64,000 nucleotides of DNA from Luteococcus sp038433155 (GCF_038433155.1 NZ_JBCDMW010000011.1:53483-117482), one strand, 5' to 3'; positions 9,562 through 18,467 are shown, counted from the stretch's first letter. Made by a program: numbers and translations. The notes: generated by a model not told the origin, from the sequence alone.

Positions 9562-9604
9562 GCGCCCCAGGCAGGAATCGAACCTGCGACCGACAGATTA
9601 GAAG
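9562..9604. repeat. attL core (displaced 3' half of tRNA-Arg)
   Basis: 43-bp sequence identical to the one at 54359-54401, starting GCGCCCCAGGCAGG. It is the reverse complement of the tRNA-Arg T-arm, acceptor and 3' anticodon arm. The next base differs between the two copies (A here, G at attR). This is the original chromosomal 3' end, cut off from the 5' half by integration; it is not a functional tRNA. Confidence 0.96.
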
Positions 9605-9643
9605 AATGCTGTCAATTGTCGGTGACAAGGTGCGATACTGGCT

Positions 9644-9676
9644 GTGGGCACATGGTGGGCACGGGAGTGTGCCCAC
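9644..9676. promoter_or_regulatory. Putative integrase arm-type sites, left end
   Basis: Three copies of the 9-mer GTGGGCACA: at 9644-9652, 9655-9662 (last base different), and inverted at 9668-9676. They lie between the attachment core and the integrase start. The same motif, with the same 11-bp spacing between direct copies, occurs beside the right core. This is the layout expected for arm-type sites bound by the integrase N-terminal domain. Confidence 0.75.
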
Positions 9677-9701
9677 ACCGATCCGTGAAGGGGATCAGCA
9701 C

Positions 9702-10820
9702 ATGCAATTGTACGACCGCAGCAAGGAGGCCGGCTGGTCTCCAAATCAGAAACGCTGGCTCGTCCGGTGGCGCGACGGCGACTGCCGCCAGCGCAAACAA
9801 GCCTTCGCCTACAAGACCGAAGCCACCGGCTTCATGGAGCAACTGGCTGGCAAGACCAAGCTCCGCGACCAGAACCGCACCGTCGAAGACCAATGGAAGA
9901 CGTGGCGGGCGATCCGCAACACCCGCTCCCCCGGCCATCAGGCCAATCTGGACTCCACGTGGGCGCTGCACGTCGAACCTGAGTGGGGTGCGGTGCGGCT
10001 CACGGACCTACGACACAGCGTCGTCGCGGAATGGGCCACCCAATTGGAGATCGACCAGTCCCCCGGCGTCGCATCCAGATCCCTCGACATGCTCAGCTCC
10101 CTGTGCGCCATCGCCATCCGCGACAACGTGATCGACCGGAACCCGTGCGACGACATCTCTGTCACCATGCCGGAGGGCCGAGAGCAGATCATCCTCACCC
10201 GCGAACAACTCGACCAGGTGGCCGACGCCATGAACCCCTACAGCCTCGCCATCCGCACCCTGGGGCTGACCGGGATGCGGTGGGGTGAGCTGGCCGGGCT
10301 GCAGGTCCGTGACCTCGATGTGAAGCGGCGGCGGATCCACATCAGACGGCACGTCACGGAGGTGGGTGGAGTGCTGGACACAGTTGAGGGCACGAAGACT
10401 GGCCCACGGCGCACGATCACCGCGCCCAAGACGCTGCTGGACGAGCTGGCAGAGAAGGCGAAGGGGCGGATGCCGACCGATCCACTCGTGCCCGCAACCC
10501 GTGGCGGAACCCTGCGACATTCGGCCGTCTACCGGCACTGGCGCAAGCACGTCAACGCGAAACCAGCACCGCCGAAGCCCAAGGGGAAGACTGGGCCGCA
10601 GAAGGTTGGCGGGTTGGGGCTGGACGTGCATATCCACGATCTGCGGCACACGGCCGCGTCTCTGTTAATCCAGGCCGGCGCCGACGTCAAGGTGCTGCAG
10701 CGGCAGCTCGGGCACAAGTCCGCGACCTTAACGTTGGACCTTTATGGTCATCTGATGGAGGACTCGATGGATGGATTGTCGGATGCGATGGACAGATTGA
10801 GCCCGGCGGAACCCGCGTAG
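9702..10820 (+). CDS. int: Tyrosine-type site-specific integrase
   Basis: 372-residue tyrosine recombinase that integrates and excises the phage at tRNA-Arg. It has an N-terminal arm-binding region, a SAM-like core-binding domain (about 60-160) and a catalytic domain with Arg193 (TGMRWGEL), His312-x-x-Arg315 (HDLRH), His338 (LGHKS) and Tyr348 (DLYGHL), all conserved. ATG at 9702 has AAGGGGA eight bases upstream; longer in-frame starts would run through the attachment core and arm sites. It faces away from attL and converges on the lysis genes, with a strong shared terminator between them. Confidence 0.95.
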   Translation: MQLYDRSKEAGWSPNQKRWLVRWRDGDCRQRKQAFAYKTEATGFMEQLAGKTKLRDQNRTVEDQWKTWRAIRNTRSPGHQANLDSTWALHVEPEWGAVRLTDLRHSVVAEWATQLEIDQSPGVASRSLDMLSSLCAIAIRDNVIDRNPCDDISVTMPEGREQIILTREQLDQVADAMNPYSLAIRTLGLTGMRWGELAGLQVRDLDVKRRRIHIRRHVTEVGGVLDTVEGTKTGPRRTITAPKTLLDELAEKAKGRMPTDPLVPATRGGTLRHSAVYRHWRKHVNAKPAPPKPKGKTGPQKVGGLGLDVHIHDLRHTAASLLIQAGADVKVLQRQLGHKSATLTLDLYGHLMEDSMDGLSDAMDRLSPAEPA

Positions 10821-10983
10821 CTAGTTTGGAAGACTAGCTACGCTGAGCTGTTGCATGGCTTGTGGACGCGGATTTGAACGCTGTTCAAGTTGGCTTGGTC
10901 GGGCGATTGTCGGGCGATGTTTGATTACGGCGAAAGGCCTCGACCGGTCGCCTCGCAGCGAGCCCCCCTCCTTGAACGCAAAG
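10821..10983. other. Short intergenic stretch after int
   Basis: 163 bp between the integrase stop and the shared terminator. No gene-like reading frame is evident. A short inverted repeat (GCTAGTTTGGAAGACTAGC) sits directly after the stop codon and may act as an extra 3' hairpin. Confidence 0.5.
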
Positions 10984-11017
10984 AAGCGCCCCACCCCCAT
11001 GAAGGGGTGGGGCGCTT
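10984..11017. terminator. Bidirectional rho-independent terminator
   Basis: Perfect 14-bp stem (AAGCGCCCCACCCC and its complement) around a 6-nt loop. It lies between the converging integrase and holin genes. The A/T pairs at the stem base serve both directions. Confidence 0.9.
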
Positions 11018-11027
11018 CGTGCTTCGG

Positions 11028-11288
11028 TCAGGATTCGGGCAGCGCCCGCTCTGGCGAGACGGGCGGCTCCTGCTGTCGCAGCTCGTCCTCATAGTCGAGC
11101 TGCGAGCTCGTCTTGGCGTTGGGGATCGCCCACACGCCGGCGAGGACGGTCAGGGCGGCCACCAGGATGGACAGCGCCTCCGAGGGGGTGAGGCCGTCGT
11201 CCACCAGCGGGATGGCGCAGGTGGCGGCAGCCAGCAGACCACCGAGGATGGCCTTGGCGTAGGTCGCCGGGCGGTTCAGGTCGGCCAT
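11028..11288 (-). CDS. Putative holin (two-TM)
   Basis: 86-residue membrane protein with two predicted helices (about residues 11-28 and 37-55: YAKAILGGLLAAATCAIPLV; ALSILVAALTVLAGVWAI) and a charged C-terminus. Size, topology and position next to the endolysin fit a phage holin that permeabilises the membrane for lysis. The ATG overlaps the endolysin TGA (TGATG). A GTG one codon upstream is equally possible. Last gene of the late operon. Confidence 0.75.
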   Translation of the reverse strand: MADLNRPATYAKAILGGLLAAATCAIPLVDDGLTPSEALSILVAALTVLAGVWAIPNAKTSSQLDYEDELRQQEPPVSPERALPES

Positions 11289-12364
11289 CACTGCACCGCC
11301 TTAAAGCTGCTGCGCCAGTTGCCGAGGCTGGCCAGCGTGGTCGCGCCCGGGATCCCGTCAGCATCCGCGCCCTTGTAGCCCTTGAGCCTCTGGTAGTTGG
11401 CGTAGGCGTACCGGGTGCGCTTAGTCCAGATGCCGTCGAGTGGGATCGGATCGTAGCCCGCAGCCCGGGTATTTCCGGACCGGTTGAGGGTGTCCTGGAC
11501 CTTGCGGACGTCGGTCGAGGGCTTGCCGGTGGCGATGCTGTCGAGGATCGCCTTGAGGCTCACCGCGTCAACGGGCGCGGCGACGGTGGTGGCCTTGACG
11601 AGATTCGGCGCGCCGACCTTGATCTTGCCCTCACGGACCCATGCGGCCACAGCCACGTCCATGTCGACCCAGCCGCGGATGAACGACCCCGAGCGGTAGC
11701 GGATGTAGCATCCATCGCCGTTCGTCTGACTGCCGGCGTTGCTGGCCGAGGTGTTGCCCTCAATCGTGCGGTACCCGCTCCAGTTGCCCTCGCCGGGGTA
11801 GCTGATGCCGACGTGGGTGGCCAAACTCCGGCCGAACAGGATCAAGTCACCGAGCTTGGGCGTGTAGCCGGAGCCGTTGGCGCGCCACGCGCCGACGCGC
11901 TTGGCCTCCCGCTCCAGATAGGGGCAGTAGTACGGGTTGTCCATGACCCTGCGCAGATCAACGCCGGCGCGACCCCACCAGGAGGTGATGGCGGAGGCGC
12001 ACCAGGGCTGACGCTGCCAGGCGGGCTTGCAGTCTTCCCACGCCCAGATGATGTTGCTGTAGGGCGGGCTCTCCTTGGTGCCGACCTGCGAGCGGGCGCG
12101 GGCGGCGACGGATGCGCGGAGGGCCTTCATGTCGAGGCCAGCCAGCGCGGGGACAGCCATGAGGCTGGCCACGCCGGAGAGGGTCAACTCGTCGCCTCCA
12201 AACTCACGGTCGGAGTCCAGCTTTCCGCCGTCGGGGTCGGTGGCCATATCGGTGTCGAGGTCGGCCATCGCCTGCGCCTGCAAGGCTCCGAGCTCCAGCA
12301 TGTCGTCGTCGGTCAGGGTGTCCTCGACGGGCGCGAGGACCATTTCGTCGGTGGTCATGGTCAC
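11288..12364 (-). CDS. Endolysin (CHAP amidase/endopeptidase with C-terminal peptidoglycan-binding domain)
   Basis: 358 residues. A CHAP-like catalytic domain spans about 85-230 with Cys122 (QPWCASAITSWW) and His184 (LATHVGISY) as the likely catalytic pair. A C-terminal peptidoglycan_binding_1-like segment follows (VRKVQDTLNRSG ... LDGIWTKRTRYAYANYQ ... DADGIPGATT). Before CHAP lies an unusual acidic ~75-residue N-terminal extension that looks disordered. GTG at 12364 was chosen because GGAGG sits five bases upstream; an ATG two codons on is the alternative. Cleaves host wall at the end of the lytic cycle. Confidence 0.88.
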   Translation of the reverse strand: MTMTTDEMVLAPVEDTLTDDDMLELGALQAQAMADLDTDMATDPDGGKLDSDREFGGDELTLSGVASLMAVPALAGLDMKALRASVAARARSQVGTKESPPYSNIIWAWEDCKPAWQRQPWCASAITSWWGRAGVDLRRVMDNPYYCPYLEREAKRVGAWRANGSGYTPKLGDLILFGRSLATHVGISYPGEGNWSGYRTIEGNTSASNAGSQTNGDGCYIRYRSGSFIRGWVDMDVAVAAWVREGKIKVGAPNLVKATTVAAPVDAVSLKAILDSIATGKPSTDVRKVQDTLNRSGNTRAAGYDPIPLDGIWTKRTRYAYANYQRLKGYKGADADGIPGATTLASLGNWRSSFKAVQ

Positions 12365-12387
12365 GATTGCCTCCTTGGGGCATGAGT

Positions 12388-12419
12388 GAGGCCCGCACCC
12401 GGGAGTGGGTGCGAGCCTC
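12388..12419. other. Stem-loop upstream of the endolysin
   Basis: 13-bp arms with one mismatch (GAGGCCCGCACCC / GGGTGCGAGCCTC) around a 6-nt loop. It sits between the upstream gene and the endolysin ribosome site. There is no T-tract on either strand, so it is more likely an mRNA processing or stability element than a terminator. Confidence 0.6.
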
Positions 12420-12431
12420 GGTGGCTGTGGG

Positions 12432-12911
12432 TCAGGAGAAGGGGACGCCGGCGATCTGCTTGCCGGTGGCGGTGTCAATTGCCCGCCACGTCCCGGCATC
12501 GGGCGGGAAGCTGTCGAGAAACGCTTTGAGCGTCTCCCAGCCGTAGGTGGAGTACGGCTCGGTCGGCATCTGCCACGCGCCCAGCACGGTGTCGTAGTAG
12601 GCGACCACCGGGCCACCGTTCTTCGTCCACGTCATGACGGCGGTCTCCGGCATGTCGGGGATGTCTCCCCACAGGACGACCGTGGCGGCTACAGTCACCT
12701 CCGCGACTGCGGCGTGCTCGAAGATGTTGACCCAGCAGTCGTCAACACCGGCCGTGATCGTGCCGTTGACCGCATAGGTGACGGGCGCCGAAATGTCGAT
12801 CCCATCGCCGGTCACGTGGACCGCTGCGGCTGGCGATTGGGCGGCGTCCATGGTCTGCGCCCAAGTTGCGGCGGTGCCGTCTGGCCGCCAAGTCACGGTG
12901 ATGTCTGCCAT
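12432..12911 (-). CDS. Phage protein of unknown function
   Basis: 159 residues, no recognised domain. Many Thr/Val/Ala and aromatic residues in short beta-like stretches (ITVTWRPDGTAATW, AVAEVTVAATVVLWGD) suggest an all-beta, possibly virion or wall-associated, protein. A good ribosome site (AAGGAG) precedes the ATG. It lies between the membrane proteins and endolysin, where actinophages often encode minor tail or lysis accessory proteins; the role is not determined. Confidence 0.7.
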   Translation of the reverse strand: MADITVTWRPDGTAATWAQTMDAAQSPAAAVHVTGDGIDISAPVTYAVNGTITAGVDDCWVNIFEHAAVAEVTVAATVVLWGDIPDMPETAVMTWTKNGGPVVAYYDTVLGAWQMPTEPYSTYGWETLKAFLDSFPPDAGTWRAIDTATGKQIAGVPFS

Positions 12912-12928
12912 GTGATTTGCTCCTTCGG

Positions 12929-13300
12929 TTAGGGGTTGTCGGTGGGCCACAGGGACATGTCAACCGCCTCAGCCAGCACCCCGTCCGGGCGTGGCAGCGG
13001 CCTGCCATAGGAAACGGCCAGCGCCACCCGGTCGATGAAGTTGACGGCCTTGCGCGCGAGCTTCGTGGTCACGTCCAGCTTTGTGTCGAGGGCTGCGACG
13101 TGCTCCCGCAACGCCGCCACCTCCATCCGGTAGTTTCCGACCTCCTCCTGGAGCTGATCCAAGGTGTCCTGCAGCGCCTTCTGCCCGATGGACTCCTTGG
13201 TGGTCTTCGCGCCAGTCCTGGCGGTGTAGCGCACCCCCATGAGGGTCATCAGACCCACGATGACGGTGGACAGTGCGGAGATGATCCACTGGTCACTCAT
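12929..13300 (-). CDS. Single-TM coiled-coil membrane protein (possible lysis accessory)
   Basis: 123 residues: one N-terminal membrane helix (IISALSTVIVGLMTLMGV), then a helical coiled-coil-like stretch from ~35 to 85 (QDTLDQLQEEVGNYRMEVAALREHV has heptad spacing). Position in the lysis region and shape fit a holin-like or spanin-like protein, or a phage antiholin. Overlaps the upstream membrane protein gene by 8 bp. Confidence 0.6.
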   Translation of the reverse strand: MSDQWIISALSTVIVGLMTLMGVRYTARTGAKTTKESIGQKALQDTLDQLQEEVGNYRMEVAALREHVAALDTKLDVTTKLARKAVNFIDRVALAVSYGRPLPRPDGVLAEAVDMSLWPTDNP

Positions 13301-13784
13301 CGTCTGCCCTGCCGATCATGTCCACCCACCTGCTGTCGCGCATCATGCCGGGCGGGATCATGGATCCCCAGCGCACCACGATCACCATCCACAGGTAGAT
13401 CGCGCCATACCACCAGCCGTCTGGGTACTCCCCCGCCTGATAGCCGGGGGCGAGGGCCAACAGCGACCCCCACCAGTAGGAGGTGAATCGCAGCATCGGC
13501 ATGGCCATGAGGGCCGCCAGCGCCCTGGTGGTGCCGCGAGACAGCACTCCGGAGACGAAACCCCATGCCCCAGTCAGGATCCACGCCAATCCCCTGATCC
13601 ATGCGGGGACCTTGGCGAAGACCAGCCCGTCCGGCGGATTGGAGACACCCAGCAGGACGCCCGCGCCGAACAGGATCCACACCCCGCCGGCGAGGGTGAG
13701 TAGTTCGCAGCGCAGCCCCAGGCGGGGGAGCGTGACACGGCGGGGCTCCATGAGCCACAGCCACGCCCGCATCAGATGCCGCAT
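13293..13784 (-). CDS. Multi-spanning membrane protein of unknown function
   Basis: 163 residues with about four hydrophobic helices (LLTLAGGVWILFGAGVLLGV, GLAWILTGAWGFVSGVL, SLLALAPGYQ region, AIYLWMVIVV). ATG at 13784 has GGAGG eight bases upstream and abuts the spike stop codon (TAATG). Not recognised; similar small membrane proteins lie between fibre and lysis genes in many actinophages. Confidence 0.65.
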   Translation of the reverse strand: MRHLMRAWLWLMEPRRVTLPRLGLRCELLTLAGGVWILFGAGVLLGVSNPPDGLVFAKVPAWIRGLAWILTGAWGFVSGVLSRGTTRALAALMAMPMLRFTSYWWGSLLALAPGYQAGEYPDGWWYGAIYLWMVIVVRWGSMIPPGMMRDSRWVDMIGRADDE

Positions 13785-16186
13785 TATGCGATCCTCCACC
13801 ACGTCCGCGACGGCCCCACGGCGCCATCTGTGACTACCGTGATCACCTGCCCCTTGGTCAGAGTCACCCCCAAGCCATCTACGCCCTGGGGAATCGTCAC
13901 CGCCCCCGCTCCTGCATTTTTCACTGTGAAGGTCCTCCCATAGATTGCCGTGGTGGACGGCGGGAGGTTGACGGTCACCGGATCGGCAGAGTTGATGATC
14001 ACCAGATCCGGGTCGGTGTCGGACAGGGTGTAGGGGCCTGTCGTGACGATCTTCAGCGGGCGAGTGCGGCCGACAACCTCCACCGACCCATTGACGAGCA
14101 GCTTCGCCGGGATGGAGGCTGCAGGGTCACAGTCCACGATCCGCACGCCCTTGCGGCCGGTGTAGGTGGGAGTACCAGACAGGGCCTTGATGTCGTAGAC
14201 GGAGGCCCCCAGAGTGGCGGCATTCCCGGCGACGATCCGGTAGCTGCGGCGAATCTCACCCCAGCAGAAGTTCTGCTGCACGCCGTAGGCCGAGAAGTTG
14301 AAGATGTCGCCCGTGTAGGTGGGCATCAGTGCCGCGTCAGTATCCCACTCGGGGCAGGACTCGATCACGAAGTCAGCCGCCCCGGCCAGGTGGATCAGGC
14401 CACCGGCACAGTGCTCTCCGGTTACATGGTCGAAGACGTTGTGCCACAAGAGTCCGCCGTTGGTGCAGGCGACGTAGATGGCTGGCCTGGCGCTGTAGCG
14501 GGCCTCCACCACGCAATCCTTGTATGTGTTGGAATTCCACAGGTTGCCGGCATCCACCACCACATCGATCAGCGGGTGAGCTGCCCTATTGGTGGGCGAC
14601 GATGCGCGATTCTCGAAGAAGCACCGATCAAAGCTCCCCCAGATCATTTGCGCGGTGCCGCGGTGCCGCCACACAGGGGCATTTACGGTGGAGGTCCAGA
14701 AGCGGCAATTGACGAAACTGGGCCGCGAAAGGCCATCATAGAATCCGCCCTGAATGTCCCACGCGGGGCCGGTTTCACACTCGAAACTGATGCTCTCGGC
14801 GCGGAATGCCGTGACGGTCTTCTGCGCCGAGACGGTGCCGCCCACGGGGGTGGCCATCAGGCGCGTGCCCTTGCCCATCAGACGGCTACTATCCGGCGAC
14901 GCCCCGGCCAGGGTGACCCGGGAGCGTGGCTCCAGGGTGCCCTCCACGCGATAGCTGCCCGTCGCCCACACCTTGGCGGCGGGGATGCCGGGGCTGACTG
15001 CGGCCATGAGCCACTGGCCGGCCGCATCCATTGCGGCCTGGATGGCTTGGGTGGAGTCGAGCTGGCCAGTGGGGTCAGCGCCGTAGGCCTCCACCACGAA
15101 TCCGCCCAGCAAGGGGTTATAGCCGGGCTGCGCAGCGATGGTCTTGGCGGCGGTCTGGACTGCGACGAACTTGGCGTCGGCGTCCGCGGGGCGCAGATAG
15201 CGGGCGTCGGCGGCCTTCTGTGTCTCGGTCGGGGTTGGTGAGTTGATCATGCCAGCGACCTGCGGATCGGTGACGGCGGTCCCCCCGGCTGGTCCTTCGG
15301 GGCCGCGGACGAGTCGCCAGTCGAGCACCCGCTCCCCGTTGACCTGACGCATGGTGACGGCGGGGGCTCCGTCTGTGGCGACGGTTGTAGTGCCCATAGT
15401 GATGGGCATCACGGTCTGGTCGCCGTCGATACGGCGCCAGTCTCGCCACACGCCATCGGACATGATGCGCTGCCACACGCCGGGGTGGTCGGGGCTGATG
15501 GAGGTCCAGCGCTGGACGCGGGACTTGCCATTGCCGAGCACCTCGACCTCTGCTGCGGTCTGTGAGGGCAGCGGGCCGCCAGCGGATCGCAGCGTCTGGG
15601 CGCGCTCGTCGGTGGAGACGCGATGCAGCCCCTCGGGGAGGGTGTCGAGGCTGGACTGGACGGCAATCTCACCCTTGCTCCACGGGGTCGCGGCGGGCGG
15701 GACGGTGATAGTAATGGGCGCGATGCCGCCCTTCGGCTCTCCGGCCGTCGCCCCCCATGCGCCGCCCTCCACGACGGTGACGGCAATGCCGGTCAGGGCG
15801 TACTTCCAGTCCTTGGGCTTCTTCAGGGCGCGCACCTCGGGGATCTCTGCGAGGCTGATCGGCCCATCGCCTGCGGGGACGCGGATCGGGTAGGCGCGGG
15901 GCGCCCAGGACTTGTGGACGTAGATCATCCAGTCGTCGTTGGCGATCGCATCCGGCGCCCAGCAGGGAAGCCGAATCTCGCCCTTGCCGTCAGCGAGGGT
16001 GAGGGTCTCGGATCCGGCCTGGATGATCTTGCGGTCACCGGGCACGTACAGGTCACACGGAAGGGTGAGGGTTACCCGACCGTCAGCTGGCGCGCCCTCG
16101 GTCATCTCCGTGACGTCGATGGTGACGATGCGGGAGGGGACGGAGGGCACCAGGTCGGCGGCGGGGATGAGGGTGGAGACGGCCAT
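13784..16186 (-). CDS. Tail spike / receptor-binding protein with pectate-lyase-like beta-helix
   Basis: 800-residue virion protein. The N-terminal ~270 residues resemble a tail-attachment module. A parallel beta-helix begins near residue 375 with the signature AYGADPTGQLDSTQAIQAA, the usual entry to pectate-lyase_3 spike domains, and contains many G-x-N/S turns. The C-terminal ~70 residues look like a small beta cap. Spikes of this type bind and often cleave surface glycans, so it probably sets host range. Ends one base into the next gene. Confidence 0.78.
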   Translation of the reverse strand: MAVSTLIPAADLVPSVPSRIVTIDVTEMTEGAPADGRVTLTLPCDLYVPGDRKIIQAGSETLTLADGKGEIRLPCWAPDAIANDDWMIYVHKSWAPRAYPIRVPAGDGPISLAEIPEVRALKKPKDWKYALTGIAVTVVEGGAWGATAGEPKGGIAPITITVPPAATPWSKGEIAVQSSLDTLPEGLHRVSTDERAQTLRSAGGPLPSQTAAEVEVLGNGKSRVQRWTSISPDHPGVWQRIMSDGVWRDWRRIDGDQTVMPITMGTTTVATDGAPAVTMRQVNGERVLDWRLVRGPEGPAGGTAVTDPQVAGMINSPTPTETQKAADARYLRPADADAKFVAVQTAAKTIAAQPGYNPLLGGFVVEAYGADPTGQLDSTQAIQAAMDAAGQWLMAAVSPGIPAAKVWATGSYRVEGTLEPRSRVTLAGASPDSSRLMGKGTRLMATPVGGTVSAQKTVTAFRAESISFECETGPAWDIQGGFYDGLSRPSFVNCRFWTSTVNAPVWRHRGTAQMIWGSFDRCFFENRASSPTNRAAHPLIDVVVDAGNLWNSNTYKDCVVEARYSARPAIYVACTNGGLLWHNVFDHVTGEHCAGGLIHLAGAADFVIESCPEWDTDAALMPTYTGDIFNFSAYGVQQNFCWGEIRRSYRIVAGNAATLGASVYDIKALSGTPTYTGRKGVRIVDCDPAASIPAKLLVNGSVEVVGRTRPLKIVTTGPYTLSDTDPDLVIINSADPVTVNLPPSTTAIYGRTFTVKNAGAGAVTIPQGVDGLGVTLTKGQVITVVTDGAVGPSRTWWRIA

Positions 16187-16224
16187 GCGTCCTCCTTTTT
16201 GATGGTCTTTCAGGGGGGGGTGAA

Positions 16225-17319
16225 TCAGAGGGAGTTTGATCCCGCTGTCTTCTCAAGGCTCGCCACGCGAGCCTTGAGGTTGGATATCTCCGTATTGGCA
16301 ATTCCGATCGAGATCCACACCTGGGCGTTTGCTGTGTCGGTGTAGCGCTTGGAGTTCGTTTCGGCTGTGGCTGCGACGGTGTTCGCATGACCCTTCGCCT
16401 GGGCTAGCGCGTCGCCGGAGGACCAGTTCGTGTAGGCCTTGGAGTCCGCCACCGCACTGGCTCTGGCGGAAGAGGCGGCAGAGTCGGCATGAGAATTGGC
16501 GCTCGCCAGCGTGCTCGAATCACCGGCCGCTCGCTTGCTTGCCTCGTCCCCCACTGACCAGTTCGTGTAGGCCTTGGAGTCCGCCACCGCGTCGGTCTTT
16601 GCTTGGTTCGCCTTGCTGGTGGCGTCAGCTTTCGCCTGGGCTAGCGCGTCGCTGGAGGACCAGTTCGTGTAGGCCTTGGAGTCCGCCACCGCGTCGGTCT
16701 TTGCTTGGTTCGCCGCCCCAGTAGCGAAGGCCTTGGCCCGAGACTCGGCCTGTCCCGCTTCATAGACTGCCGTCTCGGCTGCGTGCTTCGCTGCCTGGCT
16801 CTGCACGGCCGCATCTGCGGCTATCCGCTCGGCCTTTTCGCTCGCCACTGCCTTGGTGGCAGCATCCCCAGCCGCCCAGTCGGCATACTGCTTCCCAGAC
16901 TCCAGGGTTGTATTGTCGGCCGCCACGCGCTCAGCCTTCTCCGTGGCCACAGCCTTGGCGGCGGCATCACCTGCGGTCCAGTCCGCGTACTTCTTGCCGG
17001 CCTCCAGCGTCGTGCTGTCGCCGGTGATCCGCTCGTTACGCTCCGTCGTCACAGCCGTGTCGACGTAGGTCGTCGCGGCCTTGGACTCCAGCAGCGGCGA
17101 CAGCGACGCCAGCGCCCCATTGTGCGGCACCTGCACATCGGTCGGGGACATGGAGATCAACACCCGCCCGGACGCGGGATCGACAAAGGCCAGGGAGCTG
17201 TCCGGGTCGTCCACTGTCATCGGCCCCATCGGGGCGGTCCCAAATCGCGCCAGATACCGCTCGTGGCGCTCTAGCCCGCCCGCGAAGGACGCGGACGCCA
17301 GGGGTTCCATGCGGGCCAT
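16225..17319 (-). CDS. Tail fibre-like protein with repeated helical shaft
   Basis: 364 residues. Residues 1-70 form a short globular head (DPDSSLAFVDPASGRVLISMS). Most of the rest is Ala-rich helical repeat with recurring units such as AVADSKAYTNWSSGDALAQAK and YADWAAGDAATKAVA, ending in a probable coiled coil (ISNLKARVASLEKT). This looks like a trimeric fibre or baseplate shaft bridging the tail tip and the spike encoded next. The underlying DNA is also repetitive. Translationally coupled to the preceding minor tail gene. Confidence 0.7.
   Translation of the reverse strand: MARMEPLASASFAGGLERHERYLARFGTAPMGPMTVDDPDSSLAFVDPASGRVLISMSPTDVQVPHNGALASLSPLLESKAATTYVDTAVTTERNERITGDSTTLEAGKKYADWTAGDAAAKAVATEKAERVAADNTTLESGKQYADWAAGDAATKAVASEKAERIAADAAVQSQAAKHAAETAVYEAGQAESRAKAFATGAANQAKTDAVADSKAYTNWSSSDALAQAKADATSKANQAKTDAVADSKAYTNWSVGDEASKRAAGDSSTLASANSHADSAASSARASAVADSKAYTNWSSGDALAQAKGHANTVAATAETNSKRYTDTANAQVWISIGIANTEISNLKARVASLEKTAGSNSL
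16421..16714. repeat. Direct repeats in the fibre shaft gene
   Basis: A 35-bp sequence beginning GACCAGTTCGTGTAGG occurs three times (16421, 16556, 16658). The last two copies are identical over 57 bp and lie 102 bp (34 codons) apart. Recent in-frame duplication can lengthen or shorten the shaft. Confidence 0.93.
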
Positions 17320-18467
17320 CAGATCACCTCCACAGTCAAGGTCAGCGTCTCCACTCGACCGGGCTGGGGCTGCTCCCAGCTCCAGCCCAAAACTCGAACA
17401 TCAGCCTGCAGGCCGTGCGGCATCGACAGGGACGGCTCGATAATGAGGGGTGAGACTCGCCCCATCGTCGGGATACTGATGCGCGAGGCCAGCACCTCCA
17501 CCGTGTGCTGCCGCTGCTCCGGCGACACAGTGCCGATCAGCCGCTCTGCCTCCTGGTCGAGCTGCCCCTTGCGTACAATGTCCGGCAGAGACACGCTCCG
17601 GGACAGTCGAGGGATTCCCGCGGCCCGCGGACGGGTCGCCACCGATGTCAGCTGAGAGGGGCCAGATCCGCCACCGAACAGCCACAGCTCCGAGCACAGA
17701 TCGTCCACAGAGCTGATGGTCAGCCAGTCCGCAGCCGTGGCGGGGGTCTGCCATGGCTTGCCCAGCGACGAGGCCACCTCGATCGGCACCTCACCCGCGG
17801 CCGCCGGCGGCATCCCGGCCACCATCCGCACATCACGCACGACAGACGGAATCCCGCCCGGCTCGGCATAGCTGTGCAAGACCTGGAACATCCACAGCCG
17901 GTCACCCTGCAGGTCGCGCAGGATGTCCATGTAGCTGCGGGTTCCCCTGCGATAGCTGACAGGGATCGTAGTGCCACAGGTGACGACGCCGGTGCGGACG
18001 TGCGCCCAGCCCTGCAGGCCCTCGTCCAGGACGCGCAGCGCCAAGGCAAGGGGGTCCATCGTGGTCTCGCGCTGGTTGGCGTGGATCACGTCGCGGCCCA
18101 GGTATCCGCCGATCTCCTCGCCGCGGATGGTGATGACGGGAGACCCATGCTGGGTCTCGACCTCGGTAATCCACCACTCGCCCATGACGACGTTGATGGG
18201 CATGCCGTCCGCGCCCGTGGTGACCCCTTCGCGGATGGCCACAAAGCTGGTCGCGCCTGGGCGGATCAGGCCCATGACGCGCTGGGCGTCGCGCAGCGAA
18301 TCCTCGGGGTCCACGATCCGGGCGAGGTCCAGGCTGGCCTCCATGGTGCCGCTGTGGTCGATCTTGCGGTGCAGCTTGACGTCGGAGAACATGAGCTCGC
18401 GCTGGTTGAGGGCACCCGTCAGCCAGTCGGCGGTGTAGTACCTCAGCTCCACGCCGACCACCACCAC
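17319..18467 (-). CDS. Minor tail protein (siphovirus tail-tip, Gp28/ReqiPepy6-like)
   Basis: 382 residues. LRYYTADWLTGALNQRELMF, GEWWITEVETQHGSPVITI and GRDVIHANQRET resemble the tail-hub proteins encoded right after the distal tail protein in actinophages. No transmembrane segment. It likely forms part of the baseplate hub that the fibre and spike attach to. The start is uncertain because several GTG codons lie in a GTG-rich stretch overlapping the upstream gene by 25 bp; the first was taken. Confidence 0.7.
   Translation of the reverse strand: MVVVGVELRYYTADWLTGALNQRELMFSDVKLHRKIDHSGTMEASLDLARIVDPEDSLRDAQRVMGLIRPGATSFVAIREGVTTGADGMPINVVMGEWWITEVETQHGSPVITIRGEEIGGYLGRDVIHANQRETTMDPLALALRVLDEGLQGWAHVRTGVVTCGTTIPVSYRRGTRSYMDILRDLQGDRLWMFQVLHSYAEPGGIPSVVRDVRMVAGMPPAAAGEVPIEVASSLGKPWQTPATAADWLTISSVDDLCSELWLFGGGSGPSQLTSVATRPRAAGIPRLSRSVSLPDIVRKGQLDQEAERLIGTVSPEQRQHTVEVLASRISIPTMGRVSPLIIEPSLSMPHGLQADVRVLGWSWEQPQPGRVETLTLTVEVI

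Noticed and set aside
9562..9604. A second tRNA-Arg gene at the left end
   Set aside because: Only the 3' half is present, and the anticodon-arm 5' half does not follow; it is attL, not a tRNA.
9609..9701. Longer integrase start (MLSIVGDK...)
   Set aside because: It would translate through the arm sites; the ATG at 9702 has a much better ribosome site.
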